NCBI GenBank assembly: GCA_963730555.1
Contig: CAVSSS010000013.1
Span: 62,001-126,000 of the forward strand
Direction: 5' to 3'
DNA length: 64,000 nt
Origin: Roseiarcus sp963730555
Lineage (GTDB): Bacteria; Pseudomonadota; Alphaproteobacteria; Rhizobiales; Beijerinckiaceae
Position numbers and translations under genes: made by a program. The first letter of the stretch is position 1. Every line of letters starts with the position of its first letter. This document shows positions 43,660 to 52,110 of this stretch, in pieces. The notes below the pieces were generated by a model. The model was not told the origin of the DNA and did not search any database. It saw only the letters and a list, made by a program, of their open reading frames with translations.

Positions 43660-44487
43660 TTAGCCCTTATCCGCGAACGCTGCGGTGATGTCATTCATGG
43701 TCGGCAGGTTGGCGAAGGCGTCGAACCGGCCGTTGTCCGCGATGTCTTTCGCCGCCCGGATGAACCCGCCCCAGGCGGCGCGGGCGAGCGCTCCGCCGAC
43801 GCTGATGCGCTTGACGCCGAGATCCTCGAGCTCGCGCTTGGTGAAGCCCGGCCAGCCGGCGAGCACATTGACCGGCAGCTTTCCAGCGACGCGCACGACC
43901 TCCGAGACCTCAGCCGGCGTCTTGACCAACGGCGCGTAAAGCACGTCCGCGCCCGCTTCGGCGTAAGCGGCAAGTCGGCGCAAAGCCTCGGGCAGACCGC
44001 CAGCCTGACGCAGGATCGCCTCACTGCGCGCGGTGAGCAGGACCTTTTCGCCGCTGGCGCTGATTGCGGCGCGCGCCGCGCGCAACCGGTCGACCGCTTC
44101 GGTTACGCTGTAGAGCGGCGCGCCCGGATTGCCGGTGTAGTCTTCAATAGAAAAGCCCGACACGCCCGCGCCTATGCAAAGCCGCGCGCTCTCGTGGACG
44201 CCTTCAGCGTCGCGGGCGAAGCCAGCCTCGAAATCAGCGTTGAGCGGCAAATCCGTCGCTTCGGCAAGATCACGGAGGTGGCTCAGCACGAAGGCCCGAT
44301 CGACGGCGCCGTCGCCCTTTCCGGCCGCGAACGCCATGCCGGCGCTGGTGCTGGCAAGCGCTGGGAAGCCGAGAGAAGCAAGGTATTTTGCCGAGCCAAC
44401 GTCGAACGGATTGGGAATCACGAAGCAGCCTGGAGAGGCATGGAGTTCGGCGAAGCGGGCGCGCTTTTCTGCAGTCGTTGGCATCAT
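43660..44487 (-). CDS. isocitrate lyase/PEP mutase family protein
   Basis: A 275-residue TIM-barrel enzyme. FVIPNPFDVGSAKYLASLGFPALASTSAGMAFA near the N-terminus, LPLNADFEAGFA (metal-binding Asp/Glu region), GVSGFSIEDYTG and LLTARSEAIL correspond to the PEP mutase/isocitrate lyase superfamily. The C-terminal GVKRISVGGALARAAWGGF is also standard. The family covers oxaloacetate hydrolases, 2-methylisocitrate lyase and phosphonopyruvate enzymes; the precise reaction is not apparent, and the KKCG active-site loop of isocitrate lyase is absent. It starts at ATG 44487 (a second ATG follows at 44484) and overlaps the GNAT gene. Confidence 0.82.
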   Translation of the reverse strand: MMPTTAEKRARFAELHASPGCFVIPNPFDVGSAKYLASLGFPALASTSAGMAFAAGKGDGAVDRAFVLSHLRDLAEATDLPLNADFEAGFARDAEGVHESARLCIGAGVSGFSIEDYTGNPGAPLYSVTEAVDRLRAARAAISASGEKVLLTARSEAILRQAGGLPEALRRLAAYAEAGADVLYAPLVKTPAEVSEVVRVAGKLPVNVLAGWPGFTKRELEDLGVKRISVGGALARAAWGGFIRAAKDIADNGRFDAFANLPTMNDITAAFADKG

Positions 44488-45188
44488 CCATTCCCCTTCG
44501 GCATGAGATCGGAAAGCTTAAGCTTCTGACGGCCCTTCTCATCGAAATTGTCAGGGGCGAGCCAGCGCTCATAAGCCGCCTCACGCGCCGGCCACTGCCC
44601 ATCGAGCATCGCAAACCACGCCGTGTCCCGGTTGCGGCCCTTGACGATCATGTGCTGGCGGAAAATCCCCTCAAAGGTGAAGCCGAAGCGCTCCGCAGCG
44701 CGACGCGACGGCGCGTTGAGCGCGTTGCACTTCCATTCGTAGCGGCGGTTGCCAAGCTCTTCGAACACATAACGCGCAAACAGGTATTGCGCCTCGGTCG
44801 CCCCGGCCGTCCGCTGCATCGCCGGGGTGTACATGATGTTGCCGACCTCGATGACGCGATTGGGCGGATCGATGCGCAGAAACGTTTGATAGCCGACCGC
44901 TCGCCCCGAAGCATTGTCGATAACGGCGAAGAACAGCGGATCGGCAGAGCGAGCCTTGGCCTCGATATTGGCGCGAAATTCATCGAGGCTGCGGTAAGGC
45001 CCATCGAACAGATAGGTCCATACGGATTCCCGACCCGCGTCGCCGTTCGAACCTTCGAAGAGCGCCTTCGCGTGCGCGTTCGCGTCGAGCGGCGTGAGTG
45101 TGATCCACCGCCCTTCGAGCGTGACCCGCTCCGGCCGCCTGGCCGGATGCGAGTCGACCAAGGGGCCGATGGGCAGGGTGGCGGACAT
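44484..45188 (-). CDS. GNAT family N-acetyltransferase (RimJ-like)
   Basis: A 234-residue acetyltransferase. RVTLEGRWITLTPLD opens the GNAT fold, GYQTFLRIDPPNRVIEVGNIMYTP forms the central strands, and FEELGNRRYEWKCNALNAPSRRAAERFGFTFEGIFRQHMI is the acetyl-CoA region typical of RimJ/RimL-like enzymes. It presumably acetylates an amino group of a protein or small molecule. It is coupled to the downstream lyase gene by a short overlap. Confidence 0.88.
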   Translation of the reverse strand: MSATLPIGPLVDSHPARRPERVTLEGRWITLTPLDANAHAKALFEGSNGDAGRESVWTYLFDGPYRSLDEFRANIEAKARSADPLFFAVIDNASGRAVGYQTFLRIDPPNRVIEVGNIMYTPAMQRTAGATEAQYLFARYVFEELGNRRYEWKCNALNAPSRRAAERFGFTFEGIFRQHMIVKGRNRDTAWFAMLDGQWPAREAAYERWLAPDNFDEKGRQKLKLSDLMPKGNG

Positions 45189-45244
45189 GCCTTCTCTCTT
45201 ATGCGTTTCGACCAGCGGCGTCCTGACAAAAAAGCTCTGGCGCT

Positions 45245-45652
45245 TCAGCGGGCCCTGACGTCAGTTTGTGCAAAATCGTCGCCTTTGAATAGCAACGCCG
45301 CGCCGTGAGATTTCGCGCAGGCGTAGGACAAACAGTCGGCAAAATTGAGCCGAGCGGGATGTCGGCCTTTTCCATATTGCTCAAAGCAGGCCACGGCTGC
45401 GGCGCCCACGACGGAATCAATGGGCGCTTCCTCGATATCGGCGGTTAGAAGAAATCTCTCAAACTGTCTCTCCGCTTCACGTGGCGAGAGCTTCAACCGC
45501 GTTCCGAGAACGATGCAAGTTTCCAGACGCACGACGGCCGACGTCAGTCTCGTTTCGGCCGCCTCAATCGCTTGTGAGAACTGACCCCAATTCAACTCTT
45601 TCAAGAGGATCGCCACAAAGACCGACGTGTCAACGAAGATCACTGACCCCAT
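45245..45652 (-). CDS. vapC: VapC-type PIN-domain toxin
   Basis: A 135-residue PIN nuclease. The acidic site residues are in IFVDTSVFVAILLKE (first Asp), RLETCIVLG (Glu), LNFADCLSYACAKSHG (Asp in the NxxDCLxYAxA motif) and LLFKGDDFAQTD (last Asp). VapC toxins cleave tRNA or rRNA when freed from their antitoxin. Its start lies inside the end of vapB (13-bp overlap), the standard vapBC order. The family is Rv0301/FitB-like by the NFADCLSYA motif. Confidence 0.92.
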   Translation of the reverse strand: MGSVIFVDTSVFVAILLKELNWGQFSQAIEAAETRLTSAVVRLETCIVLGTRLKLSPREAERQFERFLLTADIEEAPIDSVVGAAAVACFEQYGKGRHPARLNFADCLSYACAKSHGAALLFKGDDFAQTDVRAR

Positions 45653-45879
45653 AAGTCGTCGATCTCGTCCTTCGTCATGACGTGTCCGCCTGGCCGACCC
45701 ATTGCGAGCGTTTCGTCAGCCAGCTTTTCGAGCCGGTCGACGAGGGGCGACTTTGCGCGCTCACGCTTCAGTTCGCTGCGCAGCGCATGAGCGATCGCCT
45801 CGGTCATGTTGGTCTTGCGCAAGTTGGCGAGTTCGCGCGCAAGCTGGCCAACTTCGAGATCTCGGATGCTGATGCCCAT
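45640..45879 (-). CDS. vapB: VapB-type antitoxin
   Basis: A 79-residue protein of the PSK/Rv0623-like VapB family. The N-terminal GISIRDLEVGQLARELANLRKTNMTEAIAHALRSELKRE is a ribbon-helix-helix-like DNA-binding segment, and the C-terminal part (LEKLADETLAMGRPGG, TKDEIDDLWGQ) is the toxin-neutralising tail. It lies 10 bp downstream of a perfect palindrome that is the likely autoregulatory operator. Confidence 0.92.
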   Translation of the reverse strand: MGISIRDLEVGQLARELANLRKTNMTEAIAHALRSELKRERAKSPLVDRLEKLADETLAMGRPGGHVMTKDEIDDLWGQ

Positions 45880-45889
45880 GACGCGTTCC

Positions 45890-45919
45890 GTCTATACAAT
45901 AAACCAACACTGTATAGAC
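45890..45919. promoter_or_regulatory. vapBC operator palindrome
   Basis: GTCTATACA (45890-45898) and TGTATAGAC (45911-45919) are perfect 9-bp inverted arms with a 12-bp spacer, ending 10 bp before the vapB ATG. The arms contain TATACA-like elements, so the site probably overlaps the promoter. VapB-VapC complexes normally repress through such sites. Confidence 0.85.
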
Positions 45920-45935
45920 GAAGGCCGCCGGCTCG

Positions 45936-47756
45936 TCAATGGTTGTCGCGCGGCACGCCCATGGTCTGGGCCAGACGCTGGTAATGGACGGCGGGCTTCA
46001 GCACCATGCCCTCGTCGAACTGCGCCACCATCTCGCGCTGGATCTGCTGCCATGGCGTCTGGCTCTTGGGATACGGGAATCCGCCGTTTTGGGCGAGCGT
46101 GGCGCGGCGTTCGTTCAGCTCCTCGTCCGAGATCAAGATGTTGGCGGTCCCCTTCCTGAGATCGATGCGCACCCGGTCGCCGGTCTTGATCAGCGACAAT
46201 CCCCCTCCCGCTGCCGCCTCAGGCGAAGCGTTGAGGATCGAGGGCGAGCCGGACGTGCCCGATTGCCGGCCGTCGCCGACGCAGGGAAGCGCATGCACGC
46301 CTTTTTTGAGGAGCGCCGCAGGCGGTTGCATGTTGACCACTTCCGCGCCGCCCGGATAGCCGATCGGCCCCGTGCCGCGAATGAACAAAATGCTGTGCTC
46401 GTCGATCTTGAGCTTCGGGTCGTCGATCCGGTGGTGATAGTCCTCAGGCCCTTCGAACACGATCGCCCGACCTTCGAAGGCGTCGGGGTCTCTCGGGTTG
46501 GAGAGGAAGCGGGCGCGGAACTCCTCGTCGATCACGCTCGTCTTCATGATCGCGTCGTTGAACAGATTGCCGCTCAGGACGACGAAGCCGGCGTTTTCCT
46601 TCAAAGGCTTGTCGATCGGCGCAATGACGTCGGGATCGTCCGAATGGATCTTGGCGCAATTTTCTCCCATCGTCTTGCCGTTGACGGTCAGCGCCTTCTC
46701 ATGGATGAGCTTGCGCTTCATGAGTTCGTTGACGACCGCCGGAACGCCGCCAGCGCGGTGATACTCTTCGCCGAGGTATTTGCCGGCGGGCTGCATGTTG
46801 ACGAGCAGCGGCACCTTGTGCCCGATCGTCTCCCAATCCTCGATCGAGAGCGGCACCCCGATGTGGCGCGCGATGGCGTTGATATGAATCGGCGCGTTGG
46901 TCGAACCGCCAATGGCGCTGTTGACGACGATCGTGTTCTCGAACGCCTCGCGCGTCAGGATGTCCGACGGTTTCAGGTCCTCCCACACCATTTCGACGAT
47001 ACGCTGGCCGGTCCGATAGGCGATCTGGCCCCGCTCGCGATGGGGCGCTGGAATCGCCGCGCAGCCAGGCAGGCTCATGCCGAGGGCCTCGGCGAGCGAA
47101 TTCATGGTCGAGGCCGTGCCCATCGTGTTGCAATGGCCGACCGAGGGAGCGGACGAGGTCACGATCTCCATGAATTCTTCGTAGTCGATCTTGCCCTCGG
47201 CGAGATCGGCGCGCGCTTGCCACACGACGGTGCCCGAGCCGCTGCGCTGGCCGTGATGCCAGCCATTCAGCATGGGCCCGCCGGAGAGGACGATGGCGGG
47301 AATGTTGACAGTCGCCGCGGCCATGATGCAGGCCGGCGTCGTCTTGTCGCAGCCGGTCGTGAGCACGACGCCATCGATGAAGTAGCCCATCAGGATTTCG
47401 ACGAGGCCGAGATAGGCGAGATTGCGGTCCAACGCGGCCGTTGGCCGTTTTCCCGTCTCCTGAATCGGGTGCACGGGGAATTCAAACGCAAGGCCGCCGG
47501 CGGCCGTGATGCCGTCGCGTGTGCGCTTGGCGAGTTCGAGGTGATGGCGATTGCAGGGCGAAAGATCCGAGCCGGTCTGCGCGATGCCGATGATCGGCTT
47601 GCCCGAGCGCAGCTCGCCAGGGGTCAGGCCGAAATTGAGGTAGCGCTCGATGTAGAGCGCCGTCATGCCAGGGTTGTCGGGGTTGTCGAACCACTGCCGG
47701 GATCGCAACGCGCGCTTGCCGCCGCCGTTCGATTTGGTCGTGGATTTGTCGGCCAT
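45936..47756 (-). CDS. IlvD/Edd-family dehydratase (pentonate type)
   Basis: A 606-residue iron-sulfur dehydratase. Cluster ligands are in VVLTTGCDKTTPACIM (about residue 132) and GHCNTMGTASTMNSLAEALG (about residue 205). The opening RSRQWFDNPDNPGMTALYIERYLNFG and GIAQTGSDLSPCNRHHLEL mark the L-arabonate/D-xylonate dehydratase branch rather than IlvD or Edd. It would convert a pentonate (or related sugar acid) to the 2-keto-3-deoxy product. The window also has ilvD itself at 7898. No other pentose genes adjoin it, so it is probably monocistronic. Confidence 0.9.
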   Translation of the reverse strand: MADKSTTKSNGGGKRALRSRQWFDNPDNPGMTALYIERYLNFGLTPGELRSGKPIIGIAQTGSDLSPCNRHHLELAKRTRDGITAAGGLAFEFPVHPIQETGKRPTAALDRNLAYLGLVEILMGYFIDGVVLTTGCDKTTPACIMAAATVNIPAIVLSGGPMLNGWHHGQRSGSGTVVWQARADLAEGKIDYEEFMEIVTSSAPSVGHCNTMGTASTMNSLAEALGMSLPGCAAIPAPHRERGQIAYRTGQRIVEMVWEDLKPSDILTREAFENTIVVNSAIGGSTNAPIHINAIARHIGVPLSIEDWETIGHKVPLLVNMQPAGKYLGEEYHRAGGVPAVVNELMKRKLIHEKALTVNGKTMGENCAKIHSDDPDVIAPIDKPLKENAGFVVLSGNLFNDAIMKTSVIDEEFRARFLSNPRDPDAFEGRAIVFEGPEDYHHRIDDPKLKIDEHSILFIRGTGPIGYPGGAEVVNMQPPAALLKKGVHALPCVGDGRQSGTSGSPSILNASPEAAAGGGLSLIKTGDRVRIDLRKGTANILISDEELNERRATLAQNGGFPYPKSQTPWQQIQREMVAQFDEGMVLKPAVHYQRLAQTMGVPRDNH

Positions 47757-47893
47757 TGCTCGCTTGCCTCCCTGGGCGCGTCATCGTCATCGCGCCAACG
47801 CTGTCATGCCAGTATGAACCAGGTGGCGGAGCGAATTCAATGTTTTGCTCGCACGAGCCGATTTATGCTCGTTGGCGCGGCTCGGGGCGCGCG

Positions 47894-48475
47894 CTACGTC
47901 GCGAGCGGCGACACGCCAAAAAGCCAAAGGTGCAGACCGCCGATCAGCAGCGCATAGGCGATCAGGCCCACGACGATGGCGCCGGCCGTGGCGCCGAGTT
48001 CAGGCACGGGATAGATGACGCCGTTTCGCCGGTCGCGGGCGTAAGCGCTTGCGAGGTCCGCAATCGACCAGATGAGAAAGGCGCCGAACAGCGCGACGTC
48101 CGCCGCCGAGCCGTTGGCGAAGAGGTGGCCTATGCTCCATAACAGCACCGACCACACCATTGGATGGTGGGTCCAGACCGCCGTATAGCTCCGCTTGAAG
48201 AGATAGCTCGCGAGCAGAATCAGCGCGACCAGCATCAGAAGCATCGTTATGTGCCGTGCGCCGGGCGAGGGCGTCCAAACCTGGGGAGCATCATAGCGCG
48301 CTCGCGCGAAGCCCCAGACGAGGAGGACCAAGCCGATCGCTGAAAGAGCCGAATAGATCCCCTTCCAGGGGCCTTCGCCGAAGCGCGCGATTGCTCTATC
48401 GCGGCCGCTCTCAGAGACAATGCGGATCGAATGAAGACCGAGAAAGATGACGAGGCCGAGCACCAGAATCGCCAT
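47894..48475 (-). CDS. NnrU family membrane protein
   Basis: A 193-residue protein with about five membrane helices. The opening MAILVLGLVIFLGLHSIRI, the GPWKGIYSALSAIGLVLLVWGF segment and HHPMVWSVLLWSIGHLFANGS are characteristic of NnrU. The conserved histidines in helices suggest heme or quinone association. NnrU was named from the nitrite/NO reductase regions of denitrifiers and is related to isoprenylcysteine methyltransferase-like membrane proteins, but no denitrification gene is close here, so the role is open. Confidence 0.88.
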   Translation of the reverse strand: MAILVLGLVIFLGLHSIRIVSESGRDRAIARFGEGPWKGIYSALSAIGLVLLVWGFARARYDAPQVWTPSPGARHITMLLMLVALILLASYLFKRSYTAVWTHHPMVWSVLLWSIGHLFANGSAADVALFGAFLIWSIADLASAYARDRRNGVIYPVPELGATAGAIVVGLIAYALLIGGLHLWLFGVSPLAT

Positions 48476-48608
48476 GACCGCCTCAAGACAGGAATCGTTC
48501 GCCAGCTACGAAGGTTAGGCGCCCAATGACGACGAAGGCAAGACCGGCTCGCCCTTGCGCCATCACCGGCGGAGTTGCATGAAGGCGGCGCCTAGGGGGT
48601 GCGTGCAA

Positions 48609-49376
48609 ATGACCTGGTCCGCCGCCCAATACCTCAAATTCGAACATGAGCGGACCCGTCCTGTGCGCGACCTCGTGGCGCGAATTCCGCTTGCGCACGT
48701 CGAGAGCGTCGCCGACATTGGCTGCGGGCCTGGCAATTCGACCGAAGTCCTGCGCGAGCGTTACCCGGGCGCGCGCATCATCGGCCTCAACTCGTCGCCC
48801 GACATGATCGAGGCGGCGCGCAAGCGGCTTCCCGACATCGAATTCGAGGTCGCCGACATTCGTCAGTGGCGTCCAAAAGAGCCGCTCGACGTGATTCTCG
48901 CCAACGCGGTGCTCCAATGGATTCCGGATCACGAGACGGTGTTGCCAGCGCTTATCGCCAGGCTCAAGCCGGGCGGAGCGCTCGCCGCGCAAATGCCGGA
49001 CAATCTCGACGAGCCGTCTCATCGGCTCATGGCCGAGGTCGCAAGCGACGGGCCTTGGGCGGCGAAGCTCAAGGACGCGGCGGCCGCACGCACAGAGCGT
49101 CATCTTGCGGACTGGTATTTTCGCTTGGCTCGCGCCCATGCGCCCCACGTCGACATCTGGCGCACGAGTTACTTTCATCCCCTCGCCGGCGCGAGCGCCA
49201 TTGTCGAATGGCTGAAAGGAACCGGGCTTCGGCCGTTCCTCGACCCGCTCGAGGAGAGCGAGCGGCAAGCTTTCCTAGAGCGCTACGAGGGAAGAATCGC
49301 CAAAGCCTATCCGGCAGAGCCGGACGGGACCGTTCTTCTGCCGTTTCCCAGGCTGTTTGTGGTCGCCACGCGCTGA
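48609..49376 (+). CDS. tam: trans-aconitate 2-methyltransferase
   Basis: A 255-residue class I SAM methyltransferase. The N-terminal MTWSAAQYLKFEHERTRPVRDL and ESVADIGCGPGNSTEVL (motif I), with LDVILANAVLQWIPDHE, are typical of Tam. The enzyme methylates the spontaneous aconitase by-product trans-aconitate, relieving inhibition of the TCA cycle. ATG 48609 is chosen because Tam proteins begin with WxAxQYLKFExERTRP; the in-frame ATG at 48579 adds only a basic leader. NnrU is divergent. Confidence 0.93.
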   Translation: MTWSAAQYLKFEHERTRPVRDLVARIPLAHVESVADIGCGPGNSTEVLRERYPGARIIGLNSSPDMIEAARKRLPDIEFEVADIRQWRPKEPLDVILANAVLQWIPDHETVLPALIARLKPGGALAAQMPDNLDEPSHRLMAEVASDGPWAAKLKDAAAARTERHLADWYFRLARAHAPHVDIWRTSYFHPLAGASAIVEWLKGTGLRPFLDPLEESERQAFLERYEGRIAKAYPAEPDGTVLLPFPRLFVVATR

Positions 49377-49470
49377 GGCAAACCTATTTGCGCCTTTGTT
49401 TCTGGTTATAGCGCGACTGGCGCCGTTGAGCCAAAGAAGTGGACGGCGTGCCAAAAGGAGGGAGAACGCC

Positions 49471-49791
49471 ATGCCAAAATATTTGGTGGAAGCGCATTTT
49501 ACCACCGAAGGCGCAAAGGGGATCGCAAAGGAAGGCGGCACAGCGCGTCGGAAGGCGATCGCGAAGTTGATGGAGGGCGCCGGCGGCAAGCTTGAGTCTT
49601 ATTATTTCGCCTTCGGCGGAGCCGACGCTTTCGTGATCGCTGATCTGCCGGACAACGTGACTGCTGCGGCGCTGTCGCTCGCGGTCAATAAGAGTGGCGC
49701 TGTCGCGACGAAGACCGTTGTGCTGCTCACGCCAGAAGAGATGGACCAAGCCTCCAAGAAGGTACTCGACTATCACGCCCCTGGGCATTGA
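49471..49791 (+). CDS. GYD domain-containing protein
   Basis: A 106-residue cytosolic protein with the GYD-domain pattern: a starting strand MPKYLVEAHFTTEGAKGI, the central KLESYYFAFGGADAFVIADLPD (the GxxD position of GYD), and VVLLTPEEMDQA. The start at ATG 49471 is well supported by AAGGAGGGAG. These small ferredoxin-like alpha-beta proteins are widespread in alphaproteobacteria, and their role is unknown. Confidence 0.88.
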   Translation: MPKYLVEAHFTTEGAKGIAKEGGTARRKAIAKLMEGAGGKLESYYFAFGGADAFVIADLPDNVTAAALSLAVNKSGAVATKTVVLLTPEEMDQASKKVLDYHAPGH

Positions 49792-49853
49792 GGCTCGAGC
49801 CGTCGCCGGCGCGCTTCCACCGCGCCGGCGCTTCATGCTATTGGGCCCCGTTA

Positions 49854-49930
49854 GCGCCCGTAGCTCAACTGGATAGAGTATCGGTCTTCGAAACCGAGGG
49901 TTGGGAGTTCAAGCCTCTCCGGGCGCGCCA
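49854..49930 (+). tRNA. tRNA-Arg (anticodon TCG)
   Basis: A 77-nt cloverleaf. The acceptor stem GCGCCCG pairs with CGGGCGC, and CCA is encoded. The D arm is GCTC...GAGT, the anticodon stem TCGGT/ACCGA encloses the loop CTTCGAA with anticodon TCG, and the T arm GGGAG-TTCAAGC-CTCTC closes with one G-U pair. It reads Arg codon CGA. A gene-poor accessory stretch starts right after it, as is common at tRNA 3' ends. Confidence 0.95.
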
Positions 49931-49985
49931 ATGATTTCAAGCAATTAGACAAAAAGATTAGCGGACCTTCCGGGTCCAGGGTAAC

Positions 49986-50149
49986 TTAAGGGTAACGACA
50001 CCCCTCAGTCTTCCCCCTCGCAACGCGAATGATCACGTCGCTGTAGTTCTGGCCTGGCCCGCGCACGTTCATTGCCCATAGACTGCCGTCCTTTTGTGTG
50101 GAGATCACGCAGGACAAGAACGCAGGGGCGGCATCCGTAAAATCTTTGC
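49986..50149 (-). pseudogene. gene-end fragment downstream of tRNA-Arg
   Basis: A reverse frame between a TAG at about 50149 and the stop TAA at 49986 reads KDFTDAAPAFLSCVISTQKD, then GSLWAMNVRGPGQNYSDVII, ending RVARGKTEGCRYP. The even, protein-like composition suggests the 3' end of a real gene whose upstream part is missing, but there is no start codon with a ribosome binding site and I do not recognise a family. It overlaps no other feature. Confidence 0.3.
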
Positions 50150-50176
50150 ACTAAAAATTCTCTTTCGGAGAGACCG

Positions 50177-50952
50177 ATGGAACGATTGCCGTCGCGTTTG
50201 CTTGGGGCCGCCGAGCGTTTGGTCTTGTCCTCATTGGCCATTGTGGGCCTCGCCGCTCCCGTCACAGCTAGCACCATCGCCGCCCCGGGTGACATCGTTA
50301 CCGTCACGTTCACCGGAACCGTCCCCGAATCAGCCGACCCCGACGGGACGTTCGGGTGCATAAGCTCTCCTGTTCGTCAGATCCTTACGTGGGTGACGCT
50401 TACGCGGCGACATACACGTTCAATACGAGCGTGGGATATACGGACGTCCCGAATAAGCAGGTAAGTTCGGAGGGAGGGGTCAACGGTAACCCTATCAACG
50501 GCGTTGTGCCGCCTAGCCCGCTCATCAGCGACAGCGTGACCATCTCCAACGGCTCTTCATCATACAGTGTGGACGGGAAAGATTACGCTATTCTGGAAAT
50601 TCTTACAGCCAACGGAAATGCGGGCGTCACGCCTCACTTGCTTGTGGCCAGGGCCGACGACTCGAAAGGCAATGAGATATACAGCCAGGTAGTAAGCTCG
50701 GATCTCCCATTCTCGATTACGACTCCGTTTTTACCTTTGACAGGTAACAGCGAAAGCTATTCACAAACCCTCTTCGATTGCACCACCTACCAAGTGTGCG
50801 AGGGATACATTGTCGCGGACTTGACCGTCAGTCTCACGGCGTCTGGCACCGTTCCCGAGACCTCGACCTGGGTGATGATGCTGATTGGCTTCGCGGGACT
50901 GGGCTTTGCTGGCTATCCCGCTCAACGAAAGACCGCAGCACTCGCGGCGTAG
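50177..50952 (+). pseudogene. PEPxxWA-CTERM sorting-signal protein, one frameshift
   Basis: Two frames joined near 50378-50385 encode one secreted protein of about 258 residues. The first starts at ATG 50177 after TTTCGGAGAGACC; its signal peptide (LVLSSLAIVGLAAPVTA) is followed by GDIVTVTFTGTVPESADPDG. The second continues DPYVGDAYAATYTFNTSVGYT through a Ser/Thr-rich beta domain to the C-terminal sorting signal VPETSTWVMMLIGFAGLGFAGY followed by a basic end. That tail matches the PEPxxWA-CTERM signal recognised by exosortase, except that Thr replaces the second Pro. The shift equals one missing base, unlike the others in the window. No exosortase gene is present here. Confidence 0.72.
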
Positions 50953-50965
50953 GCCTTCGCCGAAA

Positions 50966-50990
50966 CAAAAAGGGCGGCCGAAGCCGCCCT
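50966..50990 (-). terminator. rho-independent terminator (minus-strand direction)
   Basis: Read on the minus strand, AGGGCGGC-TTCG-GCCGCCCT is an 8-bp stem with a TTCG tetraloop followed by TTTTTG, a textbook terminator for transcripts coming from the right. A second hairpin GGCGGC-CCGAAA-GCCGCC lies at 51009-51026. It implies minus-strand transcription of the 51-52 kb stretch. Confidence 0.75.
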
Positions 50991-51156
50991 CTCCGAGGCC
51001 AAAAGAAAGGCGGCCCGAAAGCCGCCCACTCGCTTGCTCGATCATTCCCTTGGCGACAGCGAGCGCCGAGATCATCGATCTCCCTCGCCAGCCTGCGCGG
51101 TAACCTGCCGGACGGCCGGTTAGTCATCCCCCGTCCCATTAAGGGCGAGCCCATGC

Positions 51157-51279
51157 TCATCGTCGATTCGACCTGAACCTGTCGCCAACAGCCACGAGCG
51201 CGGATCCAACCAATACGAGGACGGATAGGCCGAGAAGAATTTCGCCCGTTACGAAGAGTAGTGAATGAAACAGATCCAT
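51157..51279 (-). CDS. possible 40-aa single-helix membrane peptide
   Basis: A reverse frame from ATG 51279 gives 40 residues: MDLFHSLLFVTGEILL, then GLSVLVLVGSALVAVGDRF and a basic end SNRR. That is one membrane helix with a positive C-terminus. There is no good ribosome binding site, which lowers confidence. A minus-strand terminator at 50966-50990 lies downstream, so the strand is transcribed in this direction. Confidence 0.3.
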   Translation of the reverse strand: MDLFHSLLFVTGEILLGLSVLVLVGSALVAVGDRFRSNRR

Positions 51280-51523
51280 TGTCGGGCATTTAGCCCATTG
51301 CTCCTCCGCCTCACAGGATCGGAATTTACGCACGGCTGTCGGACGTCCACTGCCTCGAGCACGCGCATCGTGAAGGCGCGAGGTGGACAGTATATGTCGC
51401 TACGGCAAGACATGAATTTGGCGCTCACGTCCGACAGGATTAGGGAGCCGTCATTCTTGGACGATAGCAGCGAGGCGAGAACGAGCAAGAACGAAGGGCC
51501 GCCTCAAGAACTCGCCTCGGTGG

Positions 51524-52030
51524 TCAAGCGTTGAAAAAATGCTCAAGGTCGGGGCGACGTTCGATTATGGCTCGCGCCCGCTCTTGCAGATTGCCTTGCA
51601 CGCGTTCGAGGAATGGAGCCCCGACCTGCACCCACATGCCCTGTTTCAGCGCGACTTCGTCGATAACATCACGAAGCTCCGGATGCTTCACCAAAACCTC
51701 ATTGATTTTACTCCGGAGGTCGGCGTTCTTGTTTCGCATCTCATCGTTCGTCAATGACGGTTCCCTATGCCGACTTAGAACCGTCAGCCAGCCAAAAGCC
51801 CCGCGCGGTGAGGACCTGACGCGGCTTTTGAGGCTGAGGGGCTTGGGTGGGCTGCCCCAGCGGGATCTGAGCCGCTGAATTAAGCGTGTGCGCTGTTCAG
51901 GCTCGAGCCGAAGAACGGCTTGGAAAACGAGCTCCACAGGATCCGCACGCTGCTCGGTCACGATAACCGGGTGCGGGGGACCGAATACCGCACGATGGAG
52001 TTTAACTTGCAGTTGGTTCAGGTCTTCCAT
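51524..52030 (-). CDS. hypothetical protein in accessory region
   Basis: A reading frame of 168 residues from ATG 52030 (MEDLNQLQVKLHRAVFG). The C-terminal 70 residues look genuinely protein-like and helical, with charged heptads (MRNKNADLRSKINEVLVKHP, LRDVIDEVALKQGM, NLQERARAIIERRPDLEHFF). The middle part is Arg/Ser-rich and less convincing, so a shorter gene starting at ATG 51738 is possible. I recognise no family. It lies in the gene-poor stretch between tRNA-Arg and the S4 gene. Confidence 0.4.
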   Translation of the reverse strand: MEDLNQLQVKLHRAVFGPPHPVIVTEQRADPVELVFQAVLRLEPEQRTRLIQRLRSRWGSPPKPLSLKSRVRSSPRGAFGWLTVLSRHREPSLTNDEMRNKNADLRSKINEVLVKHPELRDVIDEVALKQGMWVQVGAPFLERVQGNLQERARAIIERRPDLEHFFNA

Positions 52031-52110
52031 TTGACGCACCCGCGCGGGAAAACTTCGGCCGGTCCGGACCTGCGGTGGGTGGCCCAGCCGGAGTCTCGGA
52101 CAGTTCGAGC

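Noticed and set aside
45939..47957. 672-codon open frame on the plus strand
   Set aside because: Antisense to the pentonate-type dehydratase; the translation is Arg/Asp/His-rich with no domain.
51249..51488. 79-codon minus-strand frame
   Set aside because: No recognisable composition or start signal; it partly overlaps the possible small membrane peptide in another frame.
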